Source: a bacterium M00.F.Ca.ET.205.01.1.1
Lineage (GTDB): Bacteria > Pseudomonadota > Alphaproteobacteria > Rhizobiales > Rhizobiaceae
NCBI GenBank assembly: GCA_004791255.1
Contig: SRUQ01000004.1
Coordinates: 62,001 to 126,000 of the forward strand
Direction: 5' to 3'
Length of the DNA stretch: 64,000 nucleotides
The number at the start of each line of letters is the position of its first letter. Within the stretch, counting starts at the first letter, position 1. Positions 54,547 through 63,828 of the stretch are shown one piece after another. Position numbers and translations under genes: made by a program. The notes beneath the pieces were generated by a model. It did not search any database. It saw only the letters and a list, made by a program, of their open reading frames with translations, and was not told the origin of the DNA.

Positions 54547-54975
54547 TCAGAACAAAGCTGCGAACGTCGTGCCCCGCCGTATGCACTCCGGGGTTTCCTT
54601 ACGCGCGACCAGCGTCTGCAGGAGTGTAGCCTTTGCTCCCTTGATGACAATACGATCGGCTCCGACCTCAACCCGCTGCACCAGCGTTTGCATATGGTGG
54701 CGCCTAAAACTTCCGTCTTGAGCCCGCAGTCGCTGCCTGGCCCCTTCTGCGAACCGCGCAACAGCCCCTAGGGTATTTTCGATCGCTTGGCCGTCTCGCT
54801 GCGCCGCACGCTCTGCGTCGGCGTTGGCCGCATCCCGAATTCTTTTTAATTCGGCGATTCGTCCCTTGAGGTTTCTATCGGCTAGATCAGCCAGACCGTT
54901 CTCGATTGCTTCGTAGAGTCGTGTGAGCCTGCCTTCAGCGTCGGCGGCGACGACGGCTTCGACGTGGCCTAACTT
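54547..54975 (-). pseudogene. C-terminal remnant of a large serine recombinase next to tRNA-Asn
   Basis: The minus-strand frame with its TGA at 54547-54549 reads [20 protein letters not shown], then EAIENGLADLADRNLKGRIA and ELKRIRDAANADAERA. Further on come FRRHHMQTLVQRVEVGADRI and VARKETPECIRRG. This is the C-terminal coiled-coil region and end of recombinases of the large serine (Recombinase/zinc_ribbon) family. The catalytic resolvase domain is missing; upstream the frame runs into the neighbouring TadE-like gene. It has no start codon of its own and ends only three bases from the tRNA-Asn CCA. It marks the edge of a decayed integrated element. Confidence 0.72.
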
Positions 54976-55373
54976 CCGATCAGCGGCACTGTAACGGTGG
55001 TCGCGTAGTTGATCGGGAAGGCGCTGAAGTAAGGGAAGTCGATGACGAAGGCATAGGTGGCGGTCAGATGCGCCATGCGGAAGCCACCGCTCGCCGGATC
55101 GACGACGATTGTGACGTTCACATCCTTCAAACCCAGTGTCTGCAATTTCTGTGTCGCGATCGATTGGATGTCGGCCTGGGTCAGCGTGTTCTGAAGCTGC
55201 AGCGAGCGGGATGCTGTCTCCAACGTATAGCGAACGCTGGACACGGAGTTCATCGCCCAGCCGAAGGCGAAGATCCCGAACAGCAAAATGATGAGAAAGG
55301 GCGCGATCAGCGCGAATTCCAACCCGGCGCCACCCGATTGATCCCGTCTGAATGCGCCTGCCCTAGCGGACAC
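54969..55373 (-). CDS. TadE-like pseudopilin-family protein, copy 1
   Basis: The 134-residue product has the TadE signature: a basic start, then [20 protein letters not shown] with the Glu at the fifth position of the hydrophobic segment, followed by a small periplasmic domain. I start at GTG 55373 ([15 protein letters not shown]), which follows GGAGGTGGTCC and overlaps the stop of the upstream TadE-like gene. The last residues abut the recombinase remnant. TadE proteins are minor pseudopilins of Flp/Tad pili, but no Tad ATPase or secretin is seen here. Confidence 0.78.
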   Translation of the reverse strand: MSARAGAFRRDQSGGAGLEFALIAPFLIILLFGIFAFGWAMNSVSSVRYTLETASRSLQLQNTLTQADIQSIATQKLQTLGLKDVNVTIVVDPASGGFRMAHLTATYAFVIDFPYFSAFPINYATTVTVPLIGS

Positions 55374-55803
55374 GGACCACCTCCAGGTGGCTGATGACGC
55401 TGGAGCCGGAAAAAACACCGAAGGTGAAGGGCGGCATCCAGGTGGCCGATGCCTGGATCTGAACATAGACGGACGGCACCTTCGGCCCGCTGCACAAGGT
55501 AGAAGCGTTGACCACGGTCGTCCCGCACATGTAAATCCGGCTTAGCGTGACCTGGCCATCCGCCGGCCGCTTCTCCCAGCTCGAAATGGCAACGGCCTGG
55601 GTCGCGGTATCATCGGTCGATCCTTCCATGATCAGGTTGGCGGCAGTCTTCACGCCAGCGCGCATCGACAGCGAGTTCGTCATGTAGGACCAGCCATCGG
55701 CGATGCCGAGGAGCGCCGCGCACAGGAAGGGCAGGATCATCGCGAACTCGACCGCGGCAACCCCCGCATCATCGCGCCGCATCGGTATCGATCGGCGTTC
55801 CAT
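55363..55803 (-). CDS. TadE-like pseudopilin-family protein, copy 2
   Basis: The 146-residue product begins [20 protein letters not shown] and continues [17 protein letters not shown], the TadE-type N-terminal segment with the conserved Glu. Two Cys in the periplasmic part ([18 protein letters not shown]) may form a disulfide. It starts seven bases after the stop of the TadG-like gene and overlaps the next TadE-like gene, so the three form one operon. Confidence 0.8.
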   Translation of the reverse strand: MERRSIPMRRDDAGVAAVEFAMILPFLCAALLGIADGWSYMTNSLSMRAGVKTAANLIMEGSTDDTATQAVAISSWEKRPADGQVTLSRIYMCGTTVVNASTLCSGPKVPSVYVQIQASATWMPPFTFGVFSGSSVISHLEVVRVR

Positions 55804-55809
55804 GGCGGG

Positions 55810-57039
55810 CTACTCGACCAGTGCCACGGACTGCGCGGCCGGAATGTTGCGCATTCCGAGGCTCGAGCAATCCTGATTGATGGTTGAGTTGCCGGACCAT
55901 TGGATCAAATCCGCGACGACCTGGGTGCACCCGTTTACACCGGAGAAATTGCCGAGATAGTTGACCTGCTGCTTGGGGAAATAGAGCGCCCCCGTCAGCA
56001 GCGAATCCGCCGTGCCGTTGAAGGTGCTCTGTCCACCGGTGCCCGTTCTGTCGCCATACATCAGCACGCCCGAATAGGTACCGGACGTCGGTGCGCTCAG
56101 AGAGACGGTGGCGTTGCCGTTCATCGAGACACGCGAGGCGCCGGCGAGGTAAATGGTGACGCCGTTACCGGAGACGTTGGCGTTCGCATTCACTTTGAGA
56201 TCGCCGCCCTGGATAACGTAGACGCCAGGCTGCAGCGTGACGTTGCCGCTAAGGCTGAGCCCGTTGCAGTAGGTACCCGGCCCCAACGTCGGTTTGTTTG
56301 CATTCTGGCAGGGGTTCGAGGCCGCCGGTGCCGGAAGGTCTGCAAATGGATCGGCGGCGGGCAGCGCCTGCGTGATCGGGGCCGCGCAAACGGTCGTGAC
56401 GGGATTGCTGAGAGAGACGCCGCCTCCCGATATCAGGCAATCGGCCTGGAGGCCCGCCGAGCCTTGAAGTTTGATGGCATCCGAGGCGATCGAATTGGCC
56501 ATGACCGAGCAGCCGGTGACTTTGACGTTTGTGCTGCCTGAGAATAGCGCCGCCTGCGAGGCGGTCGGGTCGAGCGCGAGCATGCAGGCCTTCGAGGCAT
56601 CGGTGATAAGGGCCACCGCCCTCGCCTGCTCGGGAACCTGGCCTTGCGTGAAGATCGAGGTGAAAATCCGGTCGAGCTTCTGGCCAACGATGACCTCGAC
56701 CGCCTTCTTCGCCGTGTTCGGTCCAGACGCCGGCGGCGTGTTGACGACGATCGTGCCCGAGCCCAGCCCATTCGTCGCCGCCGACTGGGTCGCGGCCCCG
56801 ACGATCGTTGGCTTGTCGGACCCAGAGATCTGTTCGAGCGCGCCGGCATAGGCGGCGGCATCGGCGGTCGCCTGCAGTTTCAGGCTGTTGTAATACCAGT
56901 AGGAGGTCTCCACGCCGAAACCGGCCGCGCCGACAACGATCGGCAAGGTCAGGGCGAAGATGGTGGCAACATTTGCGCTCGTGCCCCGGAATATGCGGTG
57001 CGCCTTAAGCCGAATGCGGGGCAAGAGATGAGCGGGCAT
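55810..57039 (-). CDS. TadG-like protein (Flp pilus assembly N-terminal domain)
   Basis: The 409-residue product has a basic start and one membrane helix in ANVATIFALTLPIVVGAAGF, the Tad-type N-terminal domain, followed by YYNSLKLQATADAAAYAGAL. The rest is a Gly/Asn/Thr-rich β-strand region (GNVTLQPGVYVIQGGDLKVN and similar) suggestive of a β-helix. The von Willebrand A domain that typical TadG carries at its C-terminus is absent. It is the first gene of a three-gene operon with two TadE-like genes. Confidence 0.8.
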   Translation of the reverse strand: MPAHLLPRIRLKAHRIFRGTSANVATIFALTLPIVVGAAGFGVETSYWYYNSLKLQATADAAAYAGALEQISGSDKPTIVGAATQSAATNGLGSGTIVVNTPPASGPNTAKKAVEVIVGQKLDRIFTSIFTQGQVPEQARAVALITDASKACMLALDPTASQAALFSGSTNVKVTGCSVMANSIASDAIKLQGSAGLQADCLISGGGVSLSNPVTTVCAAPITQALPAADPFADLPAPAASNPCQNANKPTLGPGTYCNGLSLSGNVTLQPGVYVIQGGDLKVNANANVSGNGVTIYLAGASRVSMNGNATVSLSAPTSGTYSGVLMYGDRTGTGGQSTFNGTADSLLTGALYFPKQQVNYLGNFSGVNGCTQVVADLIQWSGNSTINQDCSSLGMRNIPAAQSVALVE

Positions 57040-57907
57040 AAGACATTTTAGAAAGCACGCATCTATGAACGAACGGCTAAAAAGTTCACTTCATTTCGAC
57101 CAGCATCCAATGGCCGGCAGAAGAACGGCTCGTGGGAATATCGACGTGGTCACCAAAGATAGTTTACGGTTTGCTAAACGGGGCGACGGCCGGCGATCAT
57201 ACGAAATCACACGACCTACGTTCGCAGTAGGACTTATGCGGGGATAACCGGGACCAAGGTCCGTCTGAGCGGTTAATCAGCACCGTTGCATGCGCTGCCG
57301 ACGGCCGACTTGAAGATGTGGGATGCGAGCATGGCGTCGATCTGTTCCTGTGGTTCAATGACCGCACGCTTACAGGCGACCGCGTTGGCGGTCTAGGAGA
57401 CGGCTTAACACGGGGTTGAGCGTGTCGCAGAGAGGGGTCTGAAGATGCCCTCTCAGGCCAATTTCATCGAATTTCAGCCTGCGACCAGTCGTGGCATCGC
57501 AGACGAGGTTCGGGGGCATCCTTGCAAGGCGCCGGACACACTCGCGAAAAGCGGCAGCTTCTGCATTGACGCGGCGGAGCGTTAACACGGCCATTGCGCG
57601 CTGACGGACGATCTCGCGCCAATCAGCGGCCGACTCCTGAATGACTTCGGCAGCGGCGACGATCCTGGCCTGGTTTTCCCGGCCGTCAGCTGCCCGGCAA
57701 ATAAGGGCCGAAACCTGCCCTTCGGTTTTCGCGACGAAGTTACCGACAAGCAGCCCTTCAGCTCACGGCCGGCAGCGTTCACCTCTGTCGATGCTAATGG
57801 CTCCCTTGGCGTCCGCAAACAGACTCAATTTGACTGGAGGCAGCGATGCGCGAAAGCTATCCCGTTGCTGCCCATCCTCAACATCGCGGTCACTCCATTG
57901 CCTATCG
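57040..57907. other. Long gene-poor stretch with a decayed minus-strand frame
   Basis: About 870 bases with no convincing gene. A minus-strand frame is open from about 57745 down to 57370 and reads VGNFVAKTEGQVSALICRAA, then ENQARIVAAAEVIQESAADW and a helical MAVLTLRRVNAEAAAFRECV. It has no good start codon and no family I recognise, so it looks like a remnant. The palindrome GTTTACGGTTTGCTAAAC (57161-57178) lies about 120 bases upstream of the TadG-like gene and could be a control site. Confidence 0.45.
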
Positions 57908-58768
57908 TTATCGGCCGGGTAACTGAGCGATCGCGTTGCAATCGACCGTGCGGCCGGAACGCTCGGTGTAGGCAGCGTAGATCACTCGATCCATGTTCAT
58001 GGAGATTTCCCGCACCAGTTTGCGACGGACTGCGGTGGCGAACATCGTGGCCTCGGTCACGCCGATTGCAAATGCGTCTGGTCCGCCGATGACGCAGCGC
58101 TCGAAATAGGATTGCAGGCTGGAACGGTCGTACCTCGCGAACCCGTCGGCCTCGCCAATGCGGGGCAGTGCGATAGGCAGCCCATTGATCGTCACACCTT
58201 CCGCGAGAAGAACCTGCCGGATGGGGTCTATGAGTGCTCCAGCATTGTTGGGTCCGTCGCCGGATACGTCAATAACCCTGCGCGGGCCGCGCAAGCCACT
58301 CTTCGCGAACAGATCATTCGCGGCCGACAACGCGCCGGAAATCGACGTTCCGCGGCCTTCAGTCAATGACAGAGCCGCGAGCCTGTCTGCAAAAGTCAGA
58401 GCGTCCTCGCGGCTTTCGACAATTGTCCACGGCACAATGACGGTTTGCTGACTTGGCCCCGCCCACTCCAGATAGAGCACTGCGATTCTGCCTCGCTCTC
58501 CCGACTTGATTGCGCTCGCGATGTCCGCGTGGCGGAAAGCACCGACGTAGCCGTCTCGTTGCACTCTTTGCTCAACTCTGCTCATCGAGGGCGACACGTC
58601 CACGGCAAGGATCAATTGGAGATCGACTTCGGCCAGGCCGCCCGCGGGACGGTCGGTCGAGTGAGCCTGGGGCGCTATCGCGAAGAACAGGGTGAGCAGG
58701 CAGGCGCCCGTGAGCTGTAGCACCGGCCTAGCACCCATTCTTCCAGCAATCCGCATGAAGTAGTCCAT
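57908..58768 (-). CDS. Secreted DUF1194 (von Willebrand A-like) protein
   Basis: The 286-residue precursor has a signal peptide (VLQLTGACLLTLFFAIAPQA). A vWA-like domain follows, beginning VDLQLILAVDVSPSMSRVEQ, with the MIDAS motif DVSPS (DxSxS). The Thr position falls in LTEGRGTSISGALSAA and the second Asp in RRVIDVSGDGPNNAG. These are the DUF1194 features. vWA domains bind partner proteins through a metal; the partner is unknown. ATG 58768 follows GAGAGGGGTTCG. It is divergent from the giant WD40 gene, with about 150 bases between them. Confidence 0.85.
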   Translation of the reverse strand: MDYFMRIAGRMGARPVLQLTGACLLTLFFAIAPQAHSTDRPAGGLAEVDLQLILAVDVSPSMSRVEQRVQRDGYVGAFRHADIASAIKSGERGRIAVLYLEWAGPSQQTVIVPWTIVESREDALTFADRLAALSLTEGRGTSISGALSAANDLFAKSGLRGPRRVIDVSGDGPNNAGALIDPIRQVLLAEGVTINGLPIALPRIGEADGFARYDRSSLQSYFERCVIGGPDAFAIGVTEATMFATAVRRKLVREISMNMDRVIYAAYTERSGRTVDCNAIAQLPGR

Positions 58769-58919
58769 GGCGAACCCCTCTCGCTGACAATGGAATTGTC
58801 GGTCCGAGGCGTTTCCCAAGTCACGAACGGCTTCCGATCATTCGCCGAAATCCGCGCTCCCCGCACGGTCTGGATGATGATCAATCTTCGCAGCGCCAAA
58901 CCGTGCTAGGATCGCAGTA

Positions 58920-61900
58920 TTGGATTGCAGCTTCGTGCTCGAGGGAACCGGCTTGAATAGCTCGCCGCCCACGACGTTCGTACTCAACGGCGTTACCGCC
59001 GACGTGAGCAGCGAGACCTTGCGCGACCAGTCCAACAGGGCAATCGCACTTCGCCACCAGACCTTCGCGGTGCTTCGCCATCTTCTGGAGAATGCTGATC
59101 GCGTCGTTACTAAGGACGACCTGATGAGGGCGGTCTGGAACGGGATAGCGGTCACCGACGACAGCCTGGTGCAATGCATTCACGAAATCCGTGCGGCGCT
59201 CAACGACAGCCGGCAGTCGGTCGTGCAGACAGTGCCGAGACGCGGTTACAGGTTGGTCCTTCCCTCAAATGCCGGACCGAGGATGGCCACCATCCTGGCA
59301 GCAGAATTGGCCGCTGAGGCCCGGCCGGCAGGCAAGGATGAGCGGAGCACTGCACCTATCCGGGCGCACAGGCAGATCCTCGATCGGCTGCTGGTACAAC
59401 ATGCGGGTCGCGTGTTCGCGAGCGCCGAAGAGAGTGTCCTCGCCGAGTTCACGGGCCCTGTCGAGGCGTTGCGGTGTGCGAGCGAGATTCAGCATGAGGT
59501 CGATAGGCGGAACTGCGAGGTTCCCGAGACAAAGCGCCTGCGCTTCCGCATCGGCGTTCACCTGGGTTATGTCGTCGCCGAGGGCGACCACCTTACGGGC
59601 GAGGCCGTCGAGGTCGCAGCTCATCTGCAAAAATTGTCCCGACCGGGCGGGATTTGCGTCACGGAAGCGGCCCGCGCCCAGGCCCAGGATCGACTCTCGC
59701 TGGAATTCATCGATCTCGGCGAGCACACGCTGAAGGACGTCGCACATGCCTTGCGCATCTACAGCGTGCCCCTTGCTGCCGAGGAACCGGTCAGGTCGCC
59801 ATTTCGCGGTCTCGATGCGTTCGAATTCGAAGATGCCGATCTCTTCTTCGGCCGAGCACGGGCGATTGCTGCCTGCACTGCAAGACTGGAGCAGCAGGCA
59901 GCAAGCGGCACGGCATTCCTGCTCATCTACGGAATGAGCGGTTGCGGCAAGTCTTCCCTCCTGCGCGCCGGCCTGCTGCCATCACTGACACGGCCCGGAG
60001 CGGTGACAGGCATATCCTTGTGGCGCCGCTGCCTGATCCGCCTCTCCGAAGGACCAGATGCATTCTCTGTGTTGGCTGCAGCACTGTTTCACGAAGCTGC
60101 TGTGCCAGAGCTGTCGTGCGAAGTAGCAGCCGCGGAGTTTGCTCGGCTCTGCAGAAGCACGCCGGATCGAGCCCTGGCGATGGTCCGACAGGCCCTTCGC
60201 AAGGCCGCCGGGCCGGCCCGTTCGCAGATCAGATTGCTTGTGGTCCTCGATCAACTTGAGGAGATGTTCACCACGGAGAGGCAGACGGCGACGCGCGAGG
60301 CGCTTGTGCGGTTCGTGGCGGTGCTGGCCGCGAGCGGACTGGTCTGGGTGATAGCGGCGATCCGTTCGGACTTCTTTCACCGCTGCGGTGAGGTCCAGGG
60401 TTTTTCGGCTCTCAAGGATGGCCTGGCTAGCTACGAACTTCTGCCGCCGACTGGCCCAGAGATCGCGCAGATCATCCGCGAACCCGCGGTCCTGGCCGGA
60501 CTCCGCTTCGAGGAGAGTGCCGAGTTGGGGCGGCTCGATGATGTGCTGCAGGCGGCAGCTGCTGCCGATCCCGGATCATTGCCGCTTCTCGAGTTTGTCC
60601 TCGACGCCTTGTACCAGGCCGGCCACCACCGCCGAGTTCTCACCTTTGCGCATTATCGTGCGCTCGGCGGGCTCGAAGGCGCAATCGCGCGCCGCGCCGA
60701 CGAAGTCGTAGACTTGCTGGCGCCCGAAATCCAGGAGGCCTTACCCGCGGTGCTGCGCGCCCTCATCACGGCAAGTCTGGGTGATGAAACGGTCACGGCG
60801 CGTCCGGCCCTGTTCACTGAAGTTGCGGGCACGCCCGCGCGATCGGCCCTCGTCAGGGCCCTGATCGACGCACGGCTCCTCGTCAGCGACGAGGACGCCG
60901 AAGGTCATGTCTTCGTTCGCCTTGCACATGAAGCTCTGTTGAGCCGCTGGCCGCGCGCTGGTGACATCGTGAATGCAAACCGGAATTTTCTCGAGACGCG
61001 CGAACGCCTCAGGGCCGACGCTCACCGATGGCACCTGGAGAGCAGGAACCGAGAGCTTCTCCTTCCGTCCGGCAAACGTCTGGCGGAGGGCGAAGAGCTG
61101 GTGCTATCAAGACGGGGGGAGGTCGACGATGCCGTCCTTGAATACGTCGAGGCATCCTTGCATGCCCATCGGCAGAAGGAAGAGAAGGATCGGCACGCAG
61201 AGCTAACGCTGATCGCGGCCGCCGAAGAGGCAAAACGCGAGCGCCTGGAGCGCGAGGCCGAGCGCCGGAGCCTGGCGGCCGCCGCATCAAACCGGCTTGC
61301 CCGACGCACACGCAACGCCGCGATTGTGGCGATAATGCTCGCTCTCATGGCGGGCGCGGGCGCGCTGGTCGCCTTTAAAGCGCGGGAGGAGGCAAGGTGG
61401 CAACGCGACCAGGCGTTGCGCAACCAGTCTCTTTCGCTCTCGTTCCTTTCGGAGCAGTCCACCGCGGCAGGCAACACCGAGGCTGCGATCCTGTTGGCGC
61501 TTGAAGCACTGCCCTCGAAAGGCCAATCCGAGCGGCCATATCTCTTCGAGGGGGAGGCAGCCCTCTACAAGGCTTTGCTGGCGCACCACCAGATCAAAAC
61601 CTTCCAGCCTGGCGCCGGTGTGGCGGATGCGGCGTTCAATCCGACCGGCGATCGCATCGTCACCGCATCCTACGACAAAACTGCAGCCGTCTGGGACGTC
61701 TCCAGCGGCGCCGAAACTGCAGTTCTGAAAGGTCATGAAGAGGCCTTGGAGAGGGCTAAATTCAGCCCGGACGGGAGCCGGATCCTGACGGCCGCGAGGG
61801 ACGGCACTGCACGTCTCTGGGACGCCGTCTCGGGAGAACAGCTCTTCATCCTGCGGCCGGTAGGCAATTATCCAACGGCGATCTTCAGCCCGGATGGCAC

Positions 61901-63761
61901 CCGGGTGCTGACGGCGGGGGAGGACAGCGATGCAATGCTCTGGGACGCTCGGACCGGAAAGAGACTCCTGAGTGTAGACAGCGACGGATACGGGCGTGCT
62001 GCCTTCAGTTCAGACGGCCGCAGCTTCGCGGCGGCGGGCAAACATTTTGTTTCGATCTGGAATACCGCAGATGGCGTACTGACGGGTTCAATCCGAGGGA
62101 ACTACTGGCCCTACAGCCTGGCGTTCAGCCCGGACGGAAGCCGGATGCTGGCCGGCCCGTGGGGTTGGCATTCACACCGCGACACTTCCAGCCTTTTCGA
62201 TGTGTCGAAAGGAACGGAGATCGCAAAGTTGGCCGGCAGCAAGAGCGACACGCAATTGAACGGCGTGATTTTCAGTCACGGGGGTCAGCGGATCGCCACG
62301 GTATCCCTCGATGGCACTGCCCGGATTTGGGATGGAGCGTCAGGCACGCTGGATGACGTACTCGGCCAGGAGGTTTCGGGATTGAAGTATGCAGACATCG
62401 GCACCGATGAACGCGATGAGGAGATGAACGGTGCTTTCAGCCCAGACGACCGCTTCCTGGCGACCGCTTCCGTGAATGGGCCGATTCGCATCTGGGACGT
62501 TGAACGCGCCTCGTTGGTCACGACGATCGCCGGTCATGAATCTTTGGTCGAGCATCTGGAATTCAGCCCGGTTGAGAGCAACATTCTTCTTACTGCCTCA
62601 CACGATGGCACCGCTCGGCTGTGGGATGTCAACGGCGTCCTGACGACCACGCTCGCTCATGAATATCGGCCGACTTTCGCGGTCTTCAGTCCCGACAATG
62701 TCCATCTGCTGACCGGCGGTGGCGACAGCGCGGCGCATCTGTGGGATGTTGTGAGCGGACGCGAAATAATCCGGCTCGATACGCATGAGATCGTTCAAAA
62801 CGCGACGTTTAGTCCCGATGGGAAGCGCGTCGCGACGGCATCTCTTGAGGGCCAGGTCCGAATTTGGGATGTGGCCACGGGATACGAGGCCGCCCAGTTC
62901 CGATCACATGGCGGACTGATCGAGATCCAGTTTGGTGGCGATGGTAAATCGCTTCTTTCCGCGTCGATCAACGGTACCGCGCAACTGTGGGACGCGTCGA
63001 CGGGCACCGAGCTGGCCGTCATCAATACAAGCAGCAATCTGCCGCAGGCCATTCTTAGCCCCGACGGACGTCTGATCTTCTCGGCCAGGGAAGACAATGC
63101 GGGCCACCTCCTGACGACTCGCGGGGCCGAGCTCAGGGCCCTTGTGGGGCATCAGGATCGCATCACGGCAGCGGTCTTCAGCCCCGACGGTCAACTGGTC
63201 GCCACCGGCTCACTCGACCACACGGCTCGCATTTGGCAGACCACGGACGGAGCAAGTGTCGTAACGCTAGTGGGACATCCCGGCGAGGTGACGGTGGTCG
63301 CCTTCAGCCCCGACGGTCAGTCGCTGCTGACTGGCTCGCGCGATGGAACCGTCCGAATCTGGGGCGTCCCTGGCGGACTGGAAAGGGCCGTTCTTAGAGG
63401 CCACAGCGGTAGCGTGGACAGCGCCCAGTTCAGCCCCAGCGGTTTGTATGTAGTGACCGCGTCCTCGAAAGATCGCACGGTCCGGCTATGGGCGACGCAA
63501 TCGGGGCGCCAGATTGCCGTCCTTGGCAGCCAGGACGAAGCAGCCGTTCTACCGGGCTTTACACGCGCAGCTTTAAGTTCCGACGGCACCCACGTCGCAA
63601 TTGTTTCCGGCGAAAAAAGGATCCGCATCCTTCGCGTTTTCCAGACACCCACGGACCTCATCGACTTCGCCCGCCGCACCGTCCCTCGCGAACTCACCCC
63701 TTGCGAGCGACGAAGCCTCTTCCTTCCTGAAGGCCCTGCAACTGGCACTTGTCCGGGCTGA
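58920..63761 (+). CDS. Giant signalling protein: winged helix, cyclase-like, STAND NTPase, membrane helix and WD40 repeats
   Basis: The domains of this 1613-residue protein run in order. Residues about 18-113 are an OmpR/CadC-type winged helix (FAVLRHLLENADRVVTKDDL, TVPRRGYRL). Residues 120-285 resemble a class III nucleotide cyclase (RFRIGVHLGYVVAEGD) but the metal-binding Asp positions are not conserved (ILAAEL for ILAADV). Residues 293-690 form an nSTAND-type NTPase with Walker A GMSGCGKSS (338-346) and Walker B LLVVLDQLEEMF. A charged coiled coil (750-795) and one membrane helix (about 799-819) follow, then about fourteen WD40 repeats (FSPDG, D-G-T-A-R-I/L-W-D) up to about 1570. The start is TTG 58920; TTG 58953, preceded by GAGGGAACC, is equally possible. 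It may sense a signal through the propeller and switch DNA binding. Confidence 0.9.
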   Translation: MDCSFVLEGTGLNSSPPTTFVLNGVTADVSSETLRDQSNRAIALRHQTFAVLRHLLENADRVVTKDDLMRAVWNGIAVTDDSLVQCIHEIRAALNDSRQSVVQTVPRRGYRLVLPSNAGPRMATILAAELAAEARPAGKDERSTAPIRAHRQILDRLLVQHAGRVFASAEESVLAEFTGPVEALRCASEIQHEVDRRNCEVPETKRLRFRIGVHLGYVVAEGDHLTGEAVEVAAHLQKLSRPGGICVTEAARAQAQDRLSLEFIDLGEHTLKDVAHALRIYSVPLAAEEPVRSPFRGLDAFEFEDADLFFGRARAIAACTARLEQQAASGTAFLLIYGMSGCGKSSLLRAGLLPSLTRPGAVTGISLWRRCLIRLSEGPDAFSVLAAALFHEAAVPELSCEVAAAEFARLCRSTPDRALAMVRQALRKAAGPARSQIRLLVVLDQLEEMFTTERQTATREALVRFVAVLAASGLVWVIAAIRSDFFHRCGEVQGFSALKDGLASYELLPPTGPEIAQIIREPAVLAGLRFEESAELGRLDDVLQAAAAADPGSLPLLEFVLDALYQAGHHRRVLTFAHYRALGGLEGAIARRADEVVDLLAPEIQEALPAVLRALITASLGDETVTARPALFTEVAGTPARSALVRALIDARLLVSDEDAEGHVFVRLAHEALLSRWPRAGDIVNANRNFLETRERLRADAHRWHLESRNRELLLPSGKRLAEGEELVLSRRGEVDDAVLEYVEASLHAHRQKEEKDRHAELTLIAAAEEAKRERLEREAERRSLAAAASNRLARRTRNAAIVAIMLALMAGAGALVAFKAREEARWQRDQALRNQSLSLSFLSEQSTAAGNTEAAILLALEALPSKGQSERPYLFEGEAALYKALLAHHQIKTFQPGAGVADAAFNPTGDRIVTASYDKTAAVWDVSSGAETAVLKGHEEALERAKFSPDGSRILTAARDGTARLWDAVSGEQLFILRPVGNYPTAIFSPDGTRVLTAGEDSDAMLWDARTGKRLLSVDSDGYGRAAFSSDGRSFAAAGKHFVSIWNTADGVLTGSIRGNYWPYSLAFSPDGSRMLAGPWGWHSHRDTSSLFDVSKGTEIAKLAGSKSDTQLNGVIFSHGGQRIATVSLDGTARIWDGASGTLDDVLGQEVSGLKYADIGTDERDEEMNGAFSPDDRFLATASVNGPIRIWDVERASLVTTIAGHESLVEHLEFSPVESNILLTASHDGTARLWDVNGVLTTTLAHEYRPTFAVFSPDNVHLLTGGGDSAAHLWDVVSGREIIRLDTHEIVQNATFSPDGKRVATASLEGQVRIWDVATGYEAAQFRSHGGLIEIQFGGDGKSLLSASINGTAQLWDASTGTELAVINTSSNLPQAILSPDGRLIFSAREDNAGHLLTTRGAELRALVGHQDRITAAVFSPDGQLVATGSLDHTARIWQTTDGASVVTLVGHPGEVTVVAFSPDGQSLLTGSRDGTVRIWGVPGGLERAVLRGHSGSVDSAQFSPSGLYVVTASSKDRTVRLWATQSGRQIAVLGSQDEAAVLPGFTRAALSSDGTHVAIVSGEKRIRILRVFQTPTDLIDFARRTVPRELTPCERRSLFLPEGPATGTCPG

Positions 63762-63828
63762 GGTCGACAAGAGGTCAGATCTTGCCCCTTGAGCCGGCTG
63801 CCGGAGGGGCACGAGCCACCCGCTGGCG

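Noticed and set aside
57161..57178. GTTTA-N8-TAAAC palindrome as a cell-cycle regulator (CtrA) site
   Set aside because: It does not match the TTAA-N7-TTAA pattern; only a generic palindrome can be claimed.
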